Assembly: GCA_007751475.1 (NCBI GenBank)
Contig: CP036434.1
Coordinates: forward strand, 3,038,001-3,102,000
Source: Saltatorellus ferox
GTDB taxonomy: Bacteria > Planctomycetota > UBA1135 > GCA-002686595
Length of the DNA stretch: 64,000 bases
Direction of reading: 5' to 3'
In this document: positions 32,047-40,466 of the stretch, piece by piece
Layout of the letters: every line of letters starts with the position of its first letter
How positions within the stretch are numbered: position 1 is the first letter of the stretch
Notes under the pieces: model-generated
Told to the model about the DNA's origin: nothing
What the model saw: only the letters and a program-made list of their open reading frames with translations
Databases searched by the model: none
Made by a program: the position numbers and the translations under genes

Positions 32047-33338
32047 CGACCGCGACCGTCAAGCTATGGGGGACCGCCGTTGGCTACGTGTCGATGGAGA
32101 AAGAGGAACGGTTCGCCAGGTTCGAGTACGACCCGGACTTCGCGGCGGCCGGCATCGAGCTGGCTCCGCTGACGATGCCGGTGCAGGCCCATCGGATCTA
32201 CCAGTTCTCCGGGCTGCCTCCGCGCTCCTTCCACGGCCTGCCGGGGCTCCTTTCGGACAGCCTGCCGGACCGCTACGGCAACAGTCTGATCGACGTCTGG
32301 CTGGCGCGGACGGGCCGGGATGCCAGGGAATTCAACGCGGTCGACAGGCTCTGCGCGACGGGGGTGCGCGGGATGGGAGCGCTGGAGTTCGAGCCGTCGA
32401 CGGGGCTCATGGAGCAGCCGGGGAAGGCGCTGGAGGTCCAGGAACTCGTCGAACTCGCGTCCCTCGCGTTCGCTCGGAAGGAGGCGCTGGATACGCGGCT
32501 CACCCGCGACGGAGGCGAGGAGGCGCTGCTCGACATCCTGCGCGTCGGCGCTTCCGCGGGCGGTGCGCGCGCGAAGGCCGTCATCGCCTTTCACCCGGAG
32601 ACGAAGGAGGTTCGTTCGGGCCAGATGGAGCTCCCCGCCGGCTTCGAGCACTGGTTGATCAAGTTCGACGGCGTCGAATTCAACGGCGACTGGGGGGTGG
32701 CCGATCCCGCTGGCTACGGCGTTCTCGAGTACTCGTACTCGGAGATCGCGCGGCGCTCTGGCATCGAGATGACCGAATGCACCCTGCTGGAGGAAGGAGG
32801 TCGTCGCCACTTCATGACGAAGCGCTTCGACCGCGACTCCGCCGGCAAGAAGAGGTTCATGCAGACGTTCGGGGCGGTGGCGCACTTCGACTACTACGAG
32901 AGCGGGCGCCATTCCTGTGAGCAGCTCTTCCTGACGATGAAGCAGCTGGGGATTCCGCAGCCCGAGATCGAGCAGCAGTTCCGCCGCGTCGTGTTCAACC
33001 TCGTGGGGTGCAACCAGGACGATCACGTGAAGAACTTCGCGTTCCTGATGGACCGCGGAGGTCGCTGGAGCCTGTCACCCGCCTACGACCTGTGCCATTC
33101 GGAGGGCAGCGACTTCACGCGCCACCATCAGCTCAGCCTGAACGGCAAGACGAACGGCTTCGACCGCGCGGACCTGAAGGCCCTGGCGGAGTACGCGGAC
33201 CTGCCGCGATCACGGGACAAGCACATCCTCCAGGAGGTCTGCGATGCGTTTGCGGGCTGGGAAGCGCTGGCGAAGGAGCTGGGCGTCCCTGCGCCGCTGC
33301 AGGAACATGTGCTGAAGACGCTCCGACTCACCTGGTAG
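32043..33338 (+). CDS. hipA: HipA-like serine/threonine kinase toxin
   Basis: This protein of 431 residues has the HipA fold. The N-terminal subdomain contains GLPGLLSDSLPDRYGNSLID. The ATP loop corresponds to LRVGASAGGARAKAVIAF, and the catalytic segment is GCNQDDHVKNFAFLMD, with the Asp and Asn of the HipA N-x-D-x-H-x-K-N motif. The metal-binding Asp follows in LSPAYDLCHSEG. In E. coli HipA phosphorylates glutamyl-tRNA synthetase and halts growth; the target here is unknown. Active-site residues appear intact. It is coupled to hipB by a 4-nt overlap and followed by a strong terminator. Confidence 0.87.
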   Translation: MTTATVKLWGTAVGYVSMEKEERFARFEYDPDFAAAGIELAPLTMPVQAHRIYQFSGLPPRSFHGLPGLLSDSLPDRYGNSLIDVWLARTGRDAREFNAVDRLCATGVRGMGALEFEPSTGLMEQPGKALEVQELVELASLAFARKEALDTRLTRDGGEEALLDILRVGASAGGARAKAVIAFHPETKEVRSGQMELPAGFEHWLIKFDGVEFNGDWGVADPAGYGVLEYSYSEIARRSGIEMTECTLLEEGGRRHFMTKRFDRDSAGKKRFMQTFGAVAHFDYYESGRHSCEQLFLTMKQLGIPQPEIEQQFRRVVFNLVGCNQDDHVKNFAFLMDRGGRWSLSPAYDLCHSEGSDFTRHHQLSLNGKTNGFDRADLKALAEYADLPRSRDKHILQEVCDAFAGWEALAKELGVPAPLQEHVLKTLRLTW

Positions 33339-33385
33339 GACCGAGGGCCCCGCCGGAATGGAGGATGGGGTCCAGATACAAGAAG

Positions 33386-33412
33386 AGCGGCGACCCGTTT
33401 CAGGTCGCCGCT
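33386..33412. terminator. Strong hairpin terminator between convergent genes
   Basis: A perfect 10-bp stem AGCGGCGACC/GGTCGCCGCT (33386-33395 and 33403-33412) with a 7-nt loop lies 47 bp after hipA. It is followed by TTT on the plus strand and preceded by AAG on the other side. It probably serves both hipA and the convergent lipoprotein gene. Confidence 0.75.
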
Positions 33413-33458
33413 TTCCAGCCTGATGCCAGGCCACGACGATCATCCGATCGTCAGCGGA

Positions 33459-33872
33459 TCAGGCGTCGAGGACGTCCTCGAAGGCCTCGTCGAGGTCCTC
33501 ACGGAGTTCCTGGTAGGCCTTGACGGTATCGGAGCGCTCCTCGGGCCAGTCGCCCGCCATGGAGTTCTCCGCGATGGAGAGCTGGCTCTCGAAGTTCGTG
33601 CGTGCTTCGCGAAGCTCGGACTCGCACTCGGCGAAGTCGGAGAGATGCTCGCCGCCGAGCTCGTTGGCCCGGGTGCGTAGCTCCGTCATTCGCCTGTCGA
33701 AGTCCTTCAGCCCCATCTTCATGGCGTCGATGAACTCGGTCCGCTGCATCGCCTCGTAGTCCGAGGTCGTGATGTAGTTGCCCTGTGCGTCCTGGATGGT
33801 GACGTTGGGCTCGGTGGTGGAGCAAGCAGCGGTGGAGAGGAGAACGAGGCTCGCGAGAAGTTGGTTACGCAT
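33459..33872 (-). CDS. Small alpha-helical lipoprotein
   Basis: This protein of 137 residues has a lipoprotein signal ending in the lipobox STAAC (Cys17). A short beta-like stretch (NVTIQDAQGNYITTSDY) follows, then highly charged helices (EFIDAMKMGLKDFDRRMTEL and later RSDTVKAYQELREDLDEAFE) that look like a coiled coil. No known family is recognised. It is the gene downstream of purL on the same strand, 151 bp away, and may form its own transcript. Confidence 0.7.
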   Translation of the reverse strand: MRNQLLASLVLLSTAACSTTEPNVTIQDAQGNYITTSDYEAMQRTEFIDAMKMGLKDFDRRMTELRTRANELGGEHLSDFAECESELREARTNFESQLSIAENSMAGDWPEERSDTVKAYQELREDLDEAFEDVLDA

Positions 33873-34023
33873 GGCGGGGGTGGTCAGGGGAGAAATGAGT
33901 GAACGGGCGCATGCTCTTGAATCACGCTTTCCCGCCGCTCAATCCGGCCTAAAACCCACCTCATCCATATTGGCCTGCTGGGTCTACCCGCCGAATCTGG
34001 GGCTCCCCCCCCCGAATCTGGGT

Positions 34024-37000
34024 CTACCCCTGGAATCCGGACTGGAAGGCCGCCCGCAGCTCCTCGATGCCGACGTCCACGAGGTCCCGTCCGGTCGTGC
34101 CCTTCACCGTCACACGGTTCTTCTTGGTGAAGCGGCCAATCGGCGTCGCGGCGATGCCCATCATCTTCGTCTGGAAGTTGAACTTCTTGCCCTGCTCGAC
34201 CTCGACGAGGAATCGGGTGCAGGATTCGGAGAAGAGCAGCGTCGCGTCGCGGTCGTAGCCGTCCGGGAACTCGTCGTGATCGATCGCGCCGAGGTCGATG
34301 TCGGCGCCCACGTTGCCCGCCATGCACATCTCAGCGAGCGCGACGGCGAGCCCGCCCTCGGAGAGATCGTGGCACGCGCGCACCTGCTTGAGCTTCATCG
34401 CCGCGTGCAACTTCTCGAACGTCTTCGGGGCCTTCTTCAGGTCCGGGCGCGGCACCACGCCGCCGTTCTCGCCCAGCATCGCCAGGTACTCGGAGCCGCC
34501 CAGCTCCGGCCTCGTGACCCCGACCAGCAGGATCAGGTTGCCGGCGGACTTGGCGTCCATCGTCACCGCGTTCGCGACGTTCTGGACCCGCGACATCGCC
34601 GTCACGAAGAGCGTCGGCGGGATCGAGAGCGTCTCGTTGCCGACGCGGTACTCGTTGTTGAGCGAGTCCTTGCCCGACACGAACGGCGTGCGGTAGGCCA
34701 TCGCCGCTTCGTAGCAGCCCATGGCCGCATGCACGAGCGCCCCGAGGCGATCTGGCTTGTCGCAATTGCCCCACGAGAAGTTGTCGAGGATCGCGGTGTG
34801 ATCTGGATCGCCGCCGACGGCGACGACGTTGCGCAGGGCCTCGTCGATGACGGCCTCGGCCATCGCGCGCGGATCGAGTGCGCCGTAGCGCGGGTTGGCG
34901 CCGCAGCCGATCGCGACTCCCTTCTTCGACTCCGCCAGCGGCTTCAGCACGACGCCGTCCGAGGGCCCGTCGGCCTGGACACCGGTGAGGGGCTTCACGA
35001 CGCTCATGCCCTGGACCTCGTGGTCGTACTGGCGGATGATCCACTCCTTGCTCGCCACGTTGGGCCGACCCATGAGCTGGAGAATCGCCGCCCCGAAGGG
35101 GCTGTCCTGTGAATTCAGGGCTTCGACGTTCAAGGGGCTCGGCGCGCCCGGATCGGAGAAGCCGGGATCCTTCCACTCGGCGCGACGCGTGGGGCGCGGC
35201 GTGCCCTCGTGCAGAAAGTGCATCGACATATCGCCAACGACCTCGCCGCGATAGCGCAGCAGGAGACGCCCCGTGTCCGTGAAGGTGCCGACGCGCGTCG
35301 CCTCGACCTCCTCGGACTCGAACATGGCAATGAGCTCGTCGACCTTCGAGGGATCGACCGCGAACACCATTCTCTCCTGGGCCTCGCTGATCCAGATCTC
35401 CTCGGGCGTCAGCCCGGGGTACTTCAGCGGCACGAGCTCGAGGTCGACCTCGGCGCCGCAGTCCGCGCCCATCTCGCCGACGGCCGACGACAGTCCACCG
35501 GCGCCGCAATCGGTCACTGCGCGGAACAGCTTCGCGTCGCGCGCGCGGATCAGCCCGTCCAGTACCCGCTTCTCCGTGATCGGATCGCCGATCTGCACGG
35601 CGGCGGCGGAGACCATCTCGCTCTCCTCGGAGAGCTCGATGGAAGAGAACGTCGCGCCGTGGATCCCGTCGCGGCCGGTGCGGCCGCCGACGCTGATGAT
35701 CGCGTCACCGGGCTCGACCTTCTTGAACGCGGTATCCCGCGGCATCAAACCAATCGTCCCCGCATAGACCAGCGGGTTCGCGACGTAGCCCTCGTGGAAC
35801 CACACGCCACCGCTGACGGTGGGGATGCCCATGCGGTTGCCGTAGTCGCGCACGCCGGCCACCACGCCGCGCAGGATCCGGCGCGGGTGCATCGTGCCCT
35901 TCGGAACGTCCTTGTCGGGAAGATCCGACGGACCGACGAAGAACGCGTCGGTGTTGGCGATGGGCTTCGCGCCGAGGCCCACGCCGAGGATGTCGCGGAT
36001 CACGCCGCCGATCCCGGTTCCAGCGCCGCCGTAGGGATCGATCGCGCTCGGGTGGTTGTGGGTCTCGACCTTGATCGCGAGGCACCAGCCGCCGCGGTCC
36101 GCGTCGACCTCGGTGTCGAACTCGATCACGCCGGCGTTGTCATCGAACACCGACACGCACCAGTCGCGCGCCAGCTCGTGCGTCGCCTTTGCGATCGTCG
36201 ACTTCAGGAGGTTGTCGATCGTCTCGCCCTCCATCTCGATCACGCCGCGGAACGTCTTGTGCTGGCAGTGCTCGCTCCAGGTCTGCGCGATCGTCTCGAG
36301 CTCGCAGAGGCTCGGCTCGCGGCCTTCGTTCTTGTAGTGCTTCTGGACCTCGAGCATCTCGGTGAGATTGAGCGAGAGCGCGCCCTCGGTCGAGAGCTTC
36401 ACGAGGCCGTCGTGGTCGAGTCCGAGCAGCGGAACTTCGACGCGGCCATGGTCGGTGCGGGCGGCCGGCGCGCCGAAGTGCAGGCCCTCGGAGTCGATGC
36501 TGATGTCCTCGATCACCTCGTTCGCCAGCGCGGTCCGAGCGGCGCTGTCGATGTCCGCGCCCTCGGCGGCGCCGAAGATCTCCCAGGCCTGGAAAGTGGC
36601 CACCCGCGTCGCGGTGCTCGGCTCGAGGCCGATGGGAGGCTGCAGTCGATCCAGCGCTCGGTCGAGCGTGTTCGCCGTCGAGTCCATCACCCCGGGCTTC
36701 TTCGCGACGAGCACACGACGCGCGCCGCTGGCCTGCTCGGGTTCGGCGCCGGGCTCGGTCGTCCGGACCGCGTCGACCACGGGGTCGCCGAGGAGCTCGG
36801 CCGTGATCCGGTCGACGGTCGCGCGATCGAGGGAGGCCGGCAGAAGGTAGCCGCGTCCGAGACGCACTCGCTCGATGCCGTCGATCCCGAGTTCGAGGAG
36901 CGCGGCGCGCGCGTGTACGCCCTCGGGATCGTCCACGCCTTCCTTGCGAAAGACCTCGACCCTCCATGCGTGGGGGAGCGAAGCCGTGGCGGTCTGGGGG

Positions 37001-37029
37001 CCGTCTGAGTGCGGGGCGGTGGACGTCAT
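34024..37029 (-). CDS. purL: Phosphoribosylformylglycinamidine synthase with doubled PurS-like N-terminus
   Basis: This protein of 1001 residues catalyses the ATP-dependent amidation of FGAR in purine synthesis. The PurL core begins with the family motif TWSEHCQHKTF (250-260) and continues with ETHNHPSAIDPYGGAGTGIG and the second-half AIR-synthase repeat (TPFVSGKDSLNNEY). Before it, residues 20-90 (VEVFRKEGVDDPEG...) and 105-180 (VLVAKKPGVMDSTANTLDRAL) each resemble a PurS subunit. PurS appears to have been duplicated and fused, mimicking the PurS dimer of large PurL enzymes. There is no glutaminase domain, so a separate PurQ is expected. It is transcribed away from accA. Confidence 0.92.
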   Translation of the reverse strand: MTSTAPHSDGPQTATASLPHAWRVEVFRKEGVDDPEGVHARAALLELGIDGIERVRLGRGYLLPASLDRATVDRITAELLGDPVVDAVRTTEPGAEPEQASGARRVLVAKKPGVMDSTANTLDRALDRLQPPIGLEPSTATRVATFQAWEIFGAAEGADIDSAARTALANEVIEDISIDSEGLHFGAPAARTDHGRVEVPLLGLDHDGLVKLSTEGALSLNLTEMLEVQKHYKNEGREPSLCELETIAQTWSEHCQHKTFRGVIEMEGETIDNLLKSTIAKATHELARDWCVSVFDDNAGVIEFDTEVDADRGGWCLAIKVETHNHPSAIDPYGGAGTGIGGVIRDILGVGLGAKPIANTDAFFVGPSDLPDKDVPKGTMHPRRILRGVVAGVRDYGNRMGIPTVSGGVWFHEGYVANPLVYAGTIGLMPRDTAFKKVEPGDAIISVGGRTGRDGIHGATFSSIELSEESEMVSAAAVQIGDPITEKRVLDGLIRARDAKLFRAVTDCGAGGLSSAVGEMGADCGAEVDLELVPLKYPGLTPEEIWISEAQERMVFAVDPSKVDELIAMFESEEVEATRVGTFTDTGRLLLRYRGEVVGDMSMHFLHEGTPRPTRRAEWKDPGFSDPGAPSPLNVEALNSQDSPFGAAILQLMGRPNVASKEWIIRQYDHEVQGMSVVKPLTGVQADGPSDGVVLKPLAESKKGVAIGCGANPRYGALDPRAMAEAVIDEALRNVVAVGGDPDHTAILDNFSWGNCDKPDRLGALVHAAMGCYEAAMAYRTPFVSGKDSLNNEYRVGNETLSIPPTLFVTAMSRVQNVANAVTMDAKSAGNLILLVGVTRPELGGSEYLAMLGENGGVVPRPDLKKAPKTFEKLHAAMKLKQVRACHDLSEGGLAVALAEMCMAGNVGADIDLGAIDHDEFPDGYDRDATLLFSESCTRFLVEVEQGKKFNFQTKMMGIAATPIGRFTKKNRVTVKGTTGRDLVDVGIEELRAAFQSGFQG

Positions 37030-37207
37030 GGGGATGGGAGGTCAGGTGGGCCTCGTCGGGTTGGGCCCTGGCTCGGAGGGGCCCTGGAGGAAGGCCCGCT
37101 GGAGTCTATCGGGGGGCTCCCACACAAGGAACACTTGCTCGCGCGCCCTGCGGAGACGACGATAGGGCCAGCGTGGTCTCCTCGACGGGGCCCGCGACCC
37201 ATTTGCC

Positions 37208-38305
37208 ATGGCCAACGACGACAAGAAGCCCGACACAGAGTCCAGTTCCGCCTCCGAGAGCGACGGAAGGGCCACCCAGGTCGCCGTGGGCGGCGCCAGC
37301 TCCGGTACGGTCGGGGAATCGCCCTCACCGACCTCGATCCCCGCTGGCTTGCCCTTCGAACGCGACATCCAGGAGATGGAGCGTAAGCTCGCCGACCTGG
37401 AGTACCAGGCCGGGGACGATCTGGATATCACCGCCGAAGTGGACGCGCTGCGCAAGAAGCTGCGCAAGCGCCTGGCCGACACGTACGAGGGCCTCTCCGC
37501 CTGGGACCAGGTCACCGTGGCGCGCCATCCTGATCGGCCGGTGACCGGGGACTACATCCGCGAGGCGCTGGACGACTTCGTGGAGCTGCACGGGGACAAG
37601 GCGTATGGCGACGACCCGGCGATCGTGACCGGTCTTGGCCGGATCGGAAAGCGACGCTTCATGCTCGTGGGGCACCGTAAGGGCCGTACCACGAAGGAGC
37701 GGCTCAAGTGCAACTTCGGCTGCGCGCACCCCGAGGGCTATCGCAAGGCGCTGCGCAAGATGCAGCTCGCCGAGCGCATGGGGCTGCCGATCGTCACGAT
37801 GATCAACACGCCAGGCGCCTACCCGGGCATCGGCGCGGAGGAGCGCGGCCAGGCGGCTGCCATCGCCGAGAACATCCTCCGCATGTTCGAGTTCAAGGTT
37901 CCGATCGTCGCGTACGTCATCGGGGAAGGGGGGTCGGGCGGAGCGCTCGGTATCGGTATCGCCGATCGAGTGCTCATGCTCCAGTACTCGTACTACTCCG
38001 TGATCTCCCCGGAGGGCTGCGCAGCGATTCTCTGGAAAGATGGCTCTCGCAGCCCGGAAGCGGCCGAAGCGCTCGGCTTGACGGCCGGGATCCTGAGCAA
38101 GATCGGGCTGATCGACGGCGTGGTCGAGGAGCCCCTCGGCGGCGCCCACAGGGATCGCCCGAGGATGATTCAGGCCATGCGTAGCTCGATCGTCGAGCAG
38201 CTGACCGCCCTCGAATCCGTCCCCAGGGGCGAACTTGTCGCAGGGCGTCGCCAGAAATTCCGCTACCTCGGGGCCATCGAAGGCCGTTTCCCCGTCGTCG
38301 TCTGA
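37208..38305 (+). CDS. accA: Acetyl-CoA carboxylase carboxyltransferase subunit alpha
   Basis: AccA pairs with AccD to move the carboxyl group from carboxybiotin to acetyl-CoA, making malonyl-CoA for fatty acids. The 365-residue protein has a disordered Ser/Gly-rich start of about 45 residues. The AccA domain follows: FERDIQEMERKLADLEYQ, FVELHGDKAYGDDPAIVTGL, GRTTKERLKCNFGCAHPEGY, and the oxyanion region INTPGAYPGIGAEERGQ with IGEGGSGGALGIG. All landmarks of the family are present. The divergent start 178 bp from purL leaves room for two promoters. The next gene, a sigma factor, starts more than 200 bp downstream. Confidence 0.95.
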   Translation: MANDDKKPDTESSSASESDGRATQVAVGGASSGTVGESPSPTSIPAGLPFERDIQEMERKLADLEYQAGDDLDITAEVDALRKKLRKRLADTYEGLSAWDQVTVARHPDRPVTGDYIREALDDFVELHGDKAYGDDPAIVTGLGRIGKRRFMLVGHRKGRTTKERLKCNFGCAHPEGYRKALRKMQLAERMGLPIVTMINTPGAYPGIGAEERGQAAAIAENILRMFEFKVPIVAYVIGEGGSGGALGIGIADRVLMLQYSYYSVISPEGCAAILWKDGSRSPEAAEALGLTAGILSKIGLIDGVVEEPLGGAHRDRPRMIQAMRSSIVEQLTALESVPRGELVAGRRQKFRYLGAIEGRFPVVV

Positions 38306-38516
38306 GCGCCCTGGCGCTCTTCATCGGGCTTTTGAAGCAGATCGGGCGACGCGACGTATCAGATCGGGGCGACGAGGGAACTTCGTGGCACGGCGCGCCA
38401 ACGGGCGTCGGGCCCGGACGTACACCGGCCCCATGCCGCCCCGAAGCCCCTCCAGTTCCAGCTCCGTCAGCCCACGTAGCCGTGATTCCCACCGCTATCG
38501 CGCCGTGCACCGCTCC

Positions 38517-38523
38517 AGGAGGT
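38517..38523 (+). promoter_or_regulatory. Strong Shine-Dalgarno deciding a TTG start
   Basis: AGGAGGT lies 5 nt upstream of a TTG (38529-38531). It is one of the few perfect ribosome-binding sites in the window, where most genes have none. It is the reason I start the sigma-factor gene at this TTG rather than at the in-frame ATG at 38433. Confidence 0.6.
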
Positions 38524-38528
38524 CCGTC

Positions 38529-39404
38529 TTGACCCCGGTGGGCGAGCCGACGGGGTCGGCCGAGGGGGCTGGAGCACTCGGAGATGGGCCACTCAGCGAC
38601 GGTGAGCTGCTCGAAGGCCACGAAGCGGAACCCATGGACGAACGAGCGAGGCGCAAGGCCGAGGCGGCCATCGATCACGCGCTCATTCGCCAGGCGCTCG
38701 AAGGGGACGAGGCGGGCTTTTCTGGCCTCGTCGAGCGTCACCAGCGCCGCGCCTATCGGGTAGCGCGCAACCTGGTCCCCACGGACGAGGATGCCCAGGA
38801 CCTCGCCCAGGAGGCTTTCCTGCGCGTGTTCAAGAGCCTCGATCGGTTCGACTTCGGCCACGACTTCACGACGTGGCTCTATCGGATCGTGACGAACCTC
38901 TGCATCGACTTCCTTCGCAAGCGTCGCGCGGCCGTCTCGGTCTCGGGTGGCCGCGGCGACGAGGACGAGGGCGTGAGGTTCGATCTGGAGGATCCACGTC
39001 AGGCGGCGCCTTCGGACCACGCGGAGGCCCTGGAGACCGCCGCGGAGGTCGAGGCGGTCCTCTCCACACTCGCGCCGCACTTTCAGTCGGTGCTGACCCT
39101 GCGCGAGATCGAGGGCCTCTCCTGCCCCGAGATCGCCGAGATCGTGGGGGCCACGCACGTGACCGTGCGCTGGCGCCTTCACCGCGGGCGCAAGCTCTTC
39201 CAGGAGGAGTGGGAGCGCCGCTCCCGCATGCGCAGCCAGGGGGCTGCCGACCTTTTGGAAGGCGCTGGTGCCGGCGACGGAGTGGCGGAGAACAGGTCCC
39301 AGATCGACTCTTCCTCGGATTCCCGAGGCACGACACCAACGCAGCGCAGTGGCGCGCGTACCCAGGAGCGAGACGGATCCAAGCGATCCGGAAAGAAGGC
39401 ATGA
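38529..39404 (+). CDS. ECF-type RNA polymerase sigma factor
   Basis: This protein of 291 residues has region 2 in GLVERHQRRAYRVARNLV, then DAQDLAQEAFLRVFKSLDRF and TWLYRIVTNLCIDFLRKRR. Region 4 is in LREIEGLSCPEIAEIVGATH, followed by VTVRWRLHRGRKLF. This is an RpoE-like extracytoplasmic-function sigma factor. A 50-residue low-complexity start and a 60-residue Ser/Arg-rich tail flank the two domains. The TTG start is supported by AGGAGGT 5 nt upstream; an ATG at 38433 is the alternative. The stop overlaps the next gene, a membrane protein that looks like its anti-sigma factor. Confidence 0.87.
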   Translation: MTPVGEPTGSAEGAGALGDGPLSDGELLEGHEAEPMDERARRKAEAAIDHALIRQALEGDEAGFSGLVERHQRRAYRVARNLVPTDEDAQDLAQEAFLRVFKSLDRFDFGHDFTTWLYRIVTNLCIDFLRKRRAAVSVSGGRGDEDEGVRFDLEDPRQAAPSDHAEALETAAEVEAVLSTLAPHFQSVLTLREIEGLSCPEIAEIVGATHVTVRWRLHRGRKLFQEEWERRSRMRSQGAADLLEGAGAGDGVAENRSQIDSSSDSRGTTPTQRSGARTQERDGSKRSGKKA

Positions 39405-40357
39405 AGCGCGAATCCAACGATCCATCGTTCTCGGCGAACGACCCAGGCCAAAGGCATGATCACGACGAGTCACCGCGGGATGGAAGCCCCGTCGTGTCGC
39501 GAAGTGGTTCCTCGCGTAGCGCGGGGGACATGCGGGATCTGGACAGCTGGTCGAAAGACGACTTCGAGGCGGCTCTGCCGCTCTACGTCGGCGGTGACCT
39601 GGATGGCGCGGAAGCGACACGGGTGGATGCCTGGTTGGCGGCCCACCCCGAGGACCAGAAGACCCTCGCTGCATCCGAAGCAGCGGCGGGGGTCCTGGCT
39701 CGCTACGCCCTGGCCAGTCGCCAGCGCCCGACGCCCGACCTGTGGGAGGGTATTCGCGCGGAACTCTTGGAGAGCCATCTTCTGGAGAGTGGGCGCGGGT
39801 CCCTGGGTCAGGCCGAAGAAGCGGACACTCTTGCGCCGATCCTGGGCGGTCCGCGCTGGTTCCAGCGTAAGAGCGTGGCGGCCGCAGCGGCTCTCTTGTT
39901 GACCGGATCTGCGGGGCTGTTCTTGATGTCCCGTGGGATGTCTGCCGAGAGTTCTGGTCGCGCCCCGGAAGGTGGAAACGCGCCGTCCATGGTGGGTACT
40001 CCAGCCGGAGCTCTCGCGGCAGGCGATACAGCCGGTGGTGCGGCAAGGATGGAAACGGTGGGGGCAGAAGGCCTTCGCGCTTCCTCGGGTGAGTCCTCCC
40101 GTACCGCGATGATGGGGACGGATGGCCATCCGCTCGAGGTCATGGTGGCAGGATCACAGCATGGCCCGGCTCGCTCCAGAGGCGACGTGGGCGGAGCGCC
40201 TGGCAAGACCCAACGACTTCAGCGTCCCGGGCCCGGCGCCGAGCGCTTGATCGACGATGCGCTCAACGTGCGAATCTGGCAATTCGCTCCCCTGGTCGAA
40301 CCGAGCGGGATGATCTGGCAGGGTGTGGACGGGGCTCAGTTGACGAGCGGTCACTGA
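39401..40357 (+). CDS. Putative membrane anti-sigma factor
   Basis: This protein of 318 residues has an N-terminal cytoplasmic segment FEAALPLYVGGDLDGAEATR, then VDAWLAAHPEDQKTL. This resembles the first helices of anti-sigma domains (ASD), but the His-x3-Cys-x2-Cys zinc motif is absent. One TM helix (VAAAAALLLTGSAGLFLM, about residues 159-176) leads to a Gly/Ala/Met-rich extracytoplasmic region without a known domain. It overlaps the sigma gene by 4 nt, the classical arrangement for an ECF sigma and its inhibitor. Function is inferred from that context. Confidence 0.68.
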   Translation: MKRESNDPSFSANDPGQRHDHDESPRDGSPVVSRSGSSRSAGDMRDLDSWSKDDFEAALPLYVGGDLDGAEATRVDAWLAAHPEDQKTLAASEAAAGVLARYALASRQRPTPDLWEGIRAELLESHLLESGRGSLGQAEEADTLAPILGGPRWFQRKSVAAAAALLLTGSAGLFLMSRGMSAESSGRAPEGGNAPSMVGTPAGALAAGDTAGGAARMETVGAEGLRASSGESSRTAMMGTDGHPLEVMVAGSQHGPARSRGDVGGAPGKTQRLQRPGPGAERLIDDALNVRIWQFAPLVEPSGMIWQGVDGAQLTSGH

Positions 40358-40391
40358 ACGGAATGGGCCCCGGAGCGTCGGGAAGTTGAAG

Positions 40392-40432
40392 CGCGCCCCG
40401 CGCTCGTCCGCAGAGGACGAGGGCGGGGCGCG
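40392..40432. terminator. Long bidirectional hairpin terminator
   Basis: An 18-bp stem with one mismatch (40392-40409 with 40415-40432) and a 5-nt loop lies between the convergent anti-sigma and TPR lipoprotein genes. The stem is extremely GC-rich. There is no clear T-run on the plus side, so termination may rely on stem strength or Rho. Confidence 0.65.
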
Positions 40433-40466
40433 TGTCTGTCGAACCTGGCTTGGCGAAAGGAGGTGC

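Noticed and set aside
31500..33412. Mobile island around hipBA
   Set aside because: No integrase, transposase, tRNA or terminal repeats are visible next to it.
35209..37008. Plus-strand open frame of about 600 codons opposite purL
   Set aside because: It lies fully antisense to the certain purL gene and shows no domain or ribosome site.
37136..37164. Sigma-70 promoter TTGCTC/GACGAT before accA
   Set aside because: The -10 box matches the consensus at only three positions, so it is no better than chance in this sequence.
38235..38528. Longer sigma factor starting inside or just after accA
   Set aside because: The added residues are Arg/Ser-rich and partly overlap the accA coding frame; the TTG with AGGAGGT is a better start.
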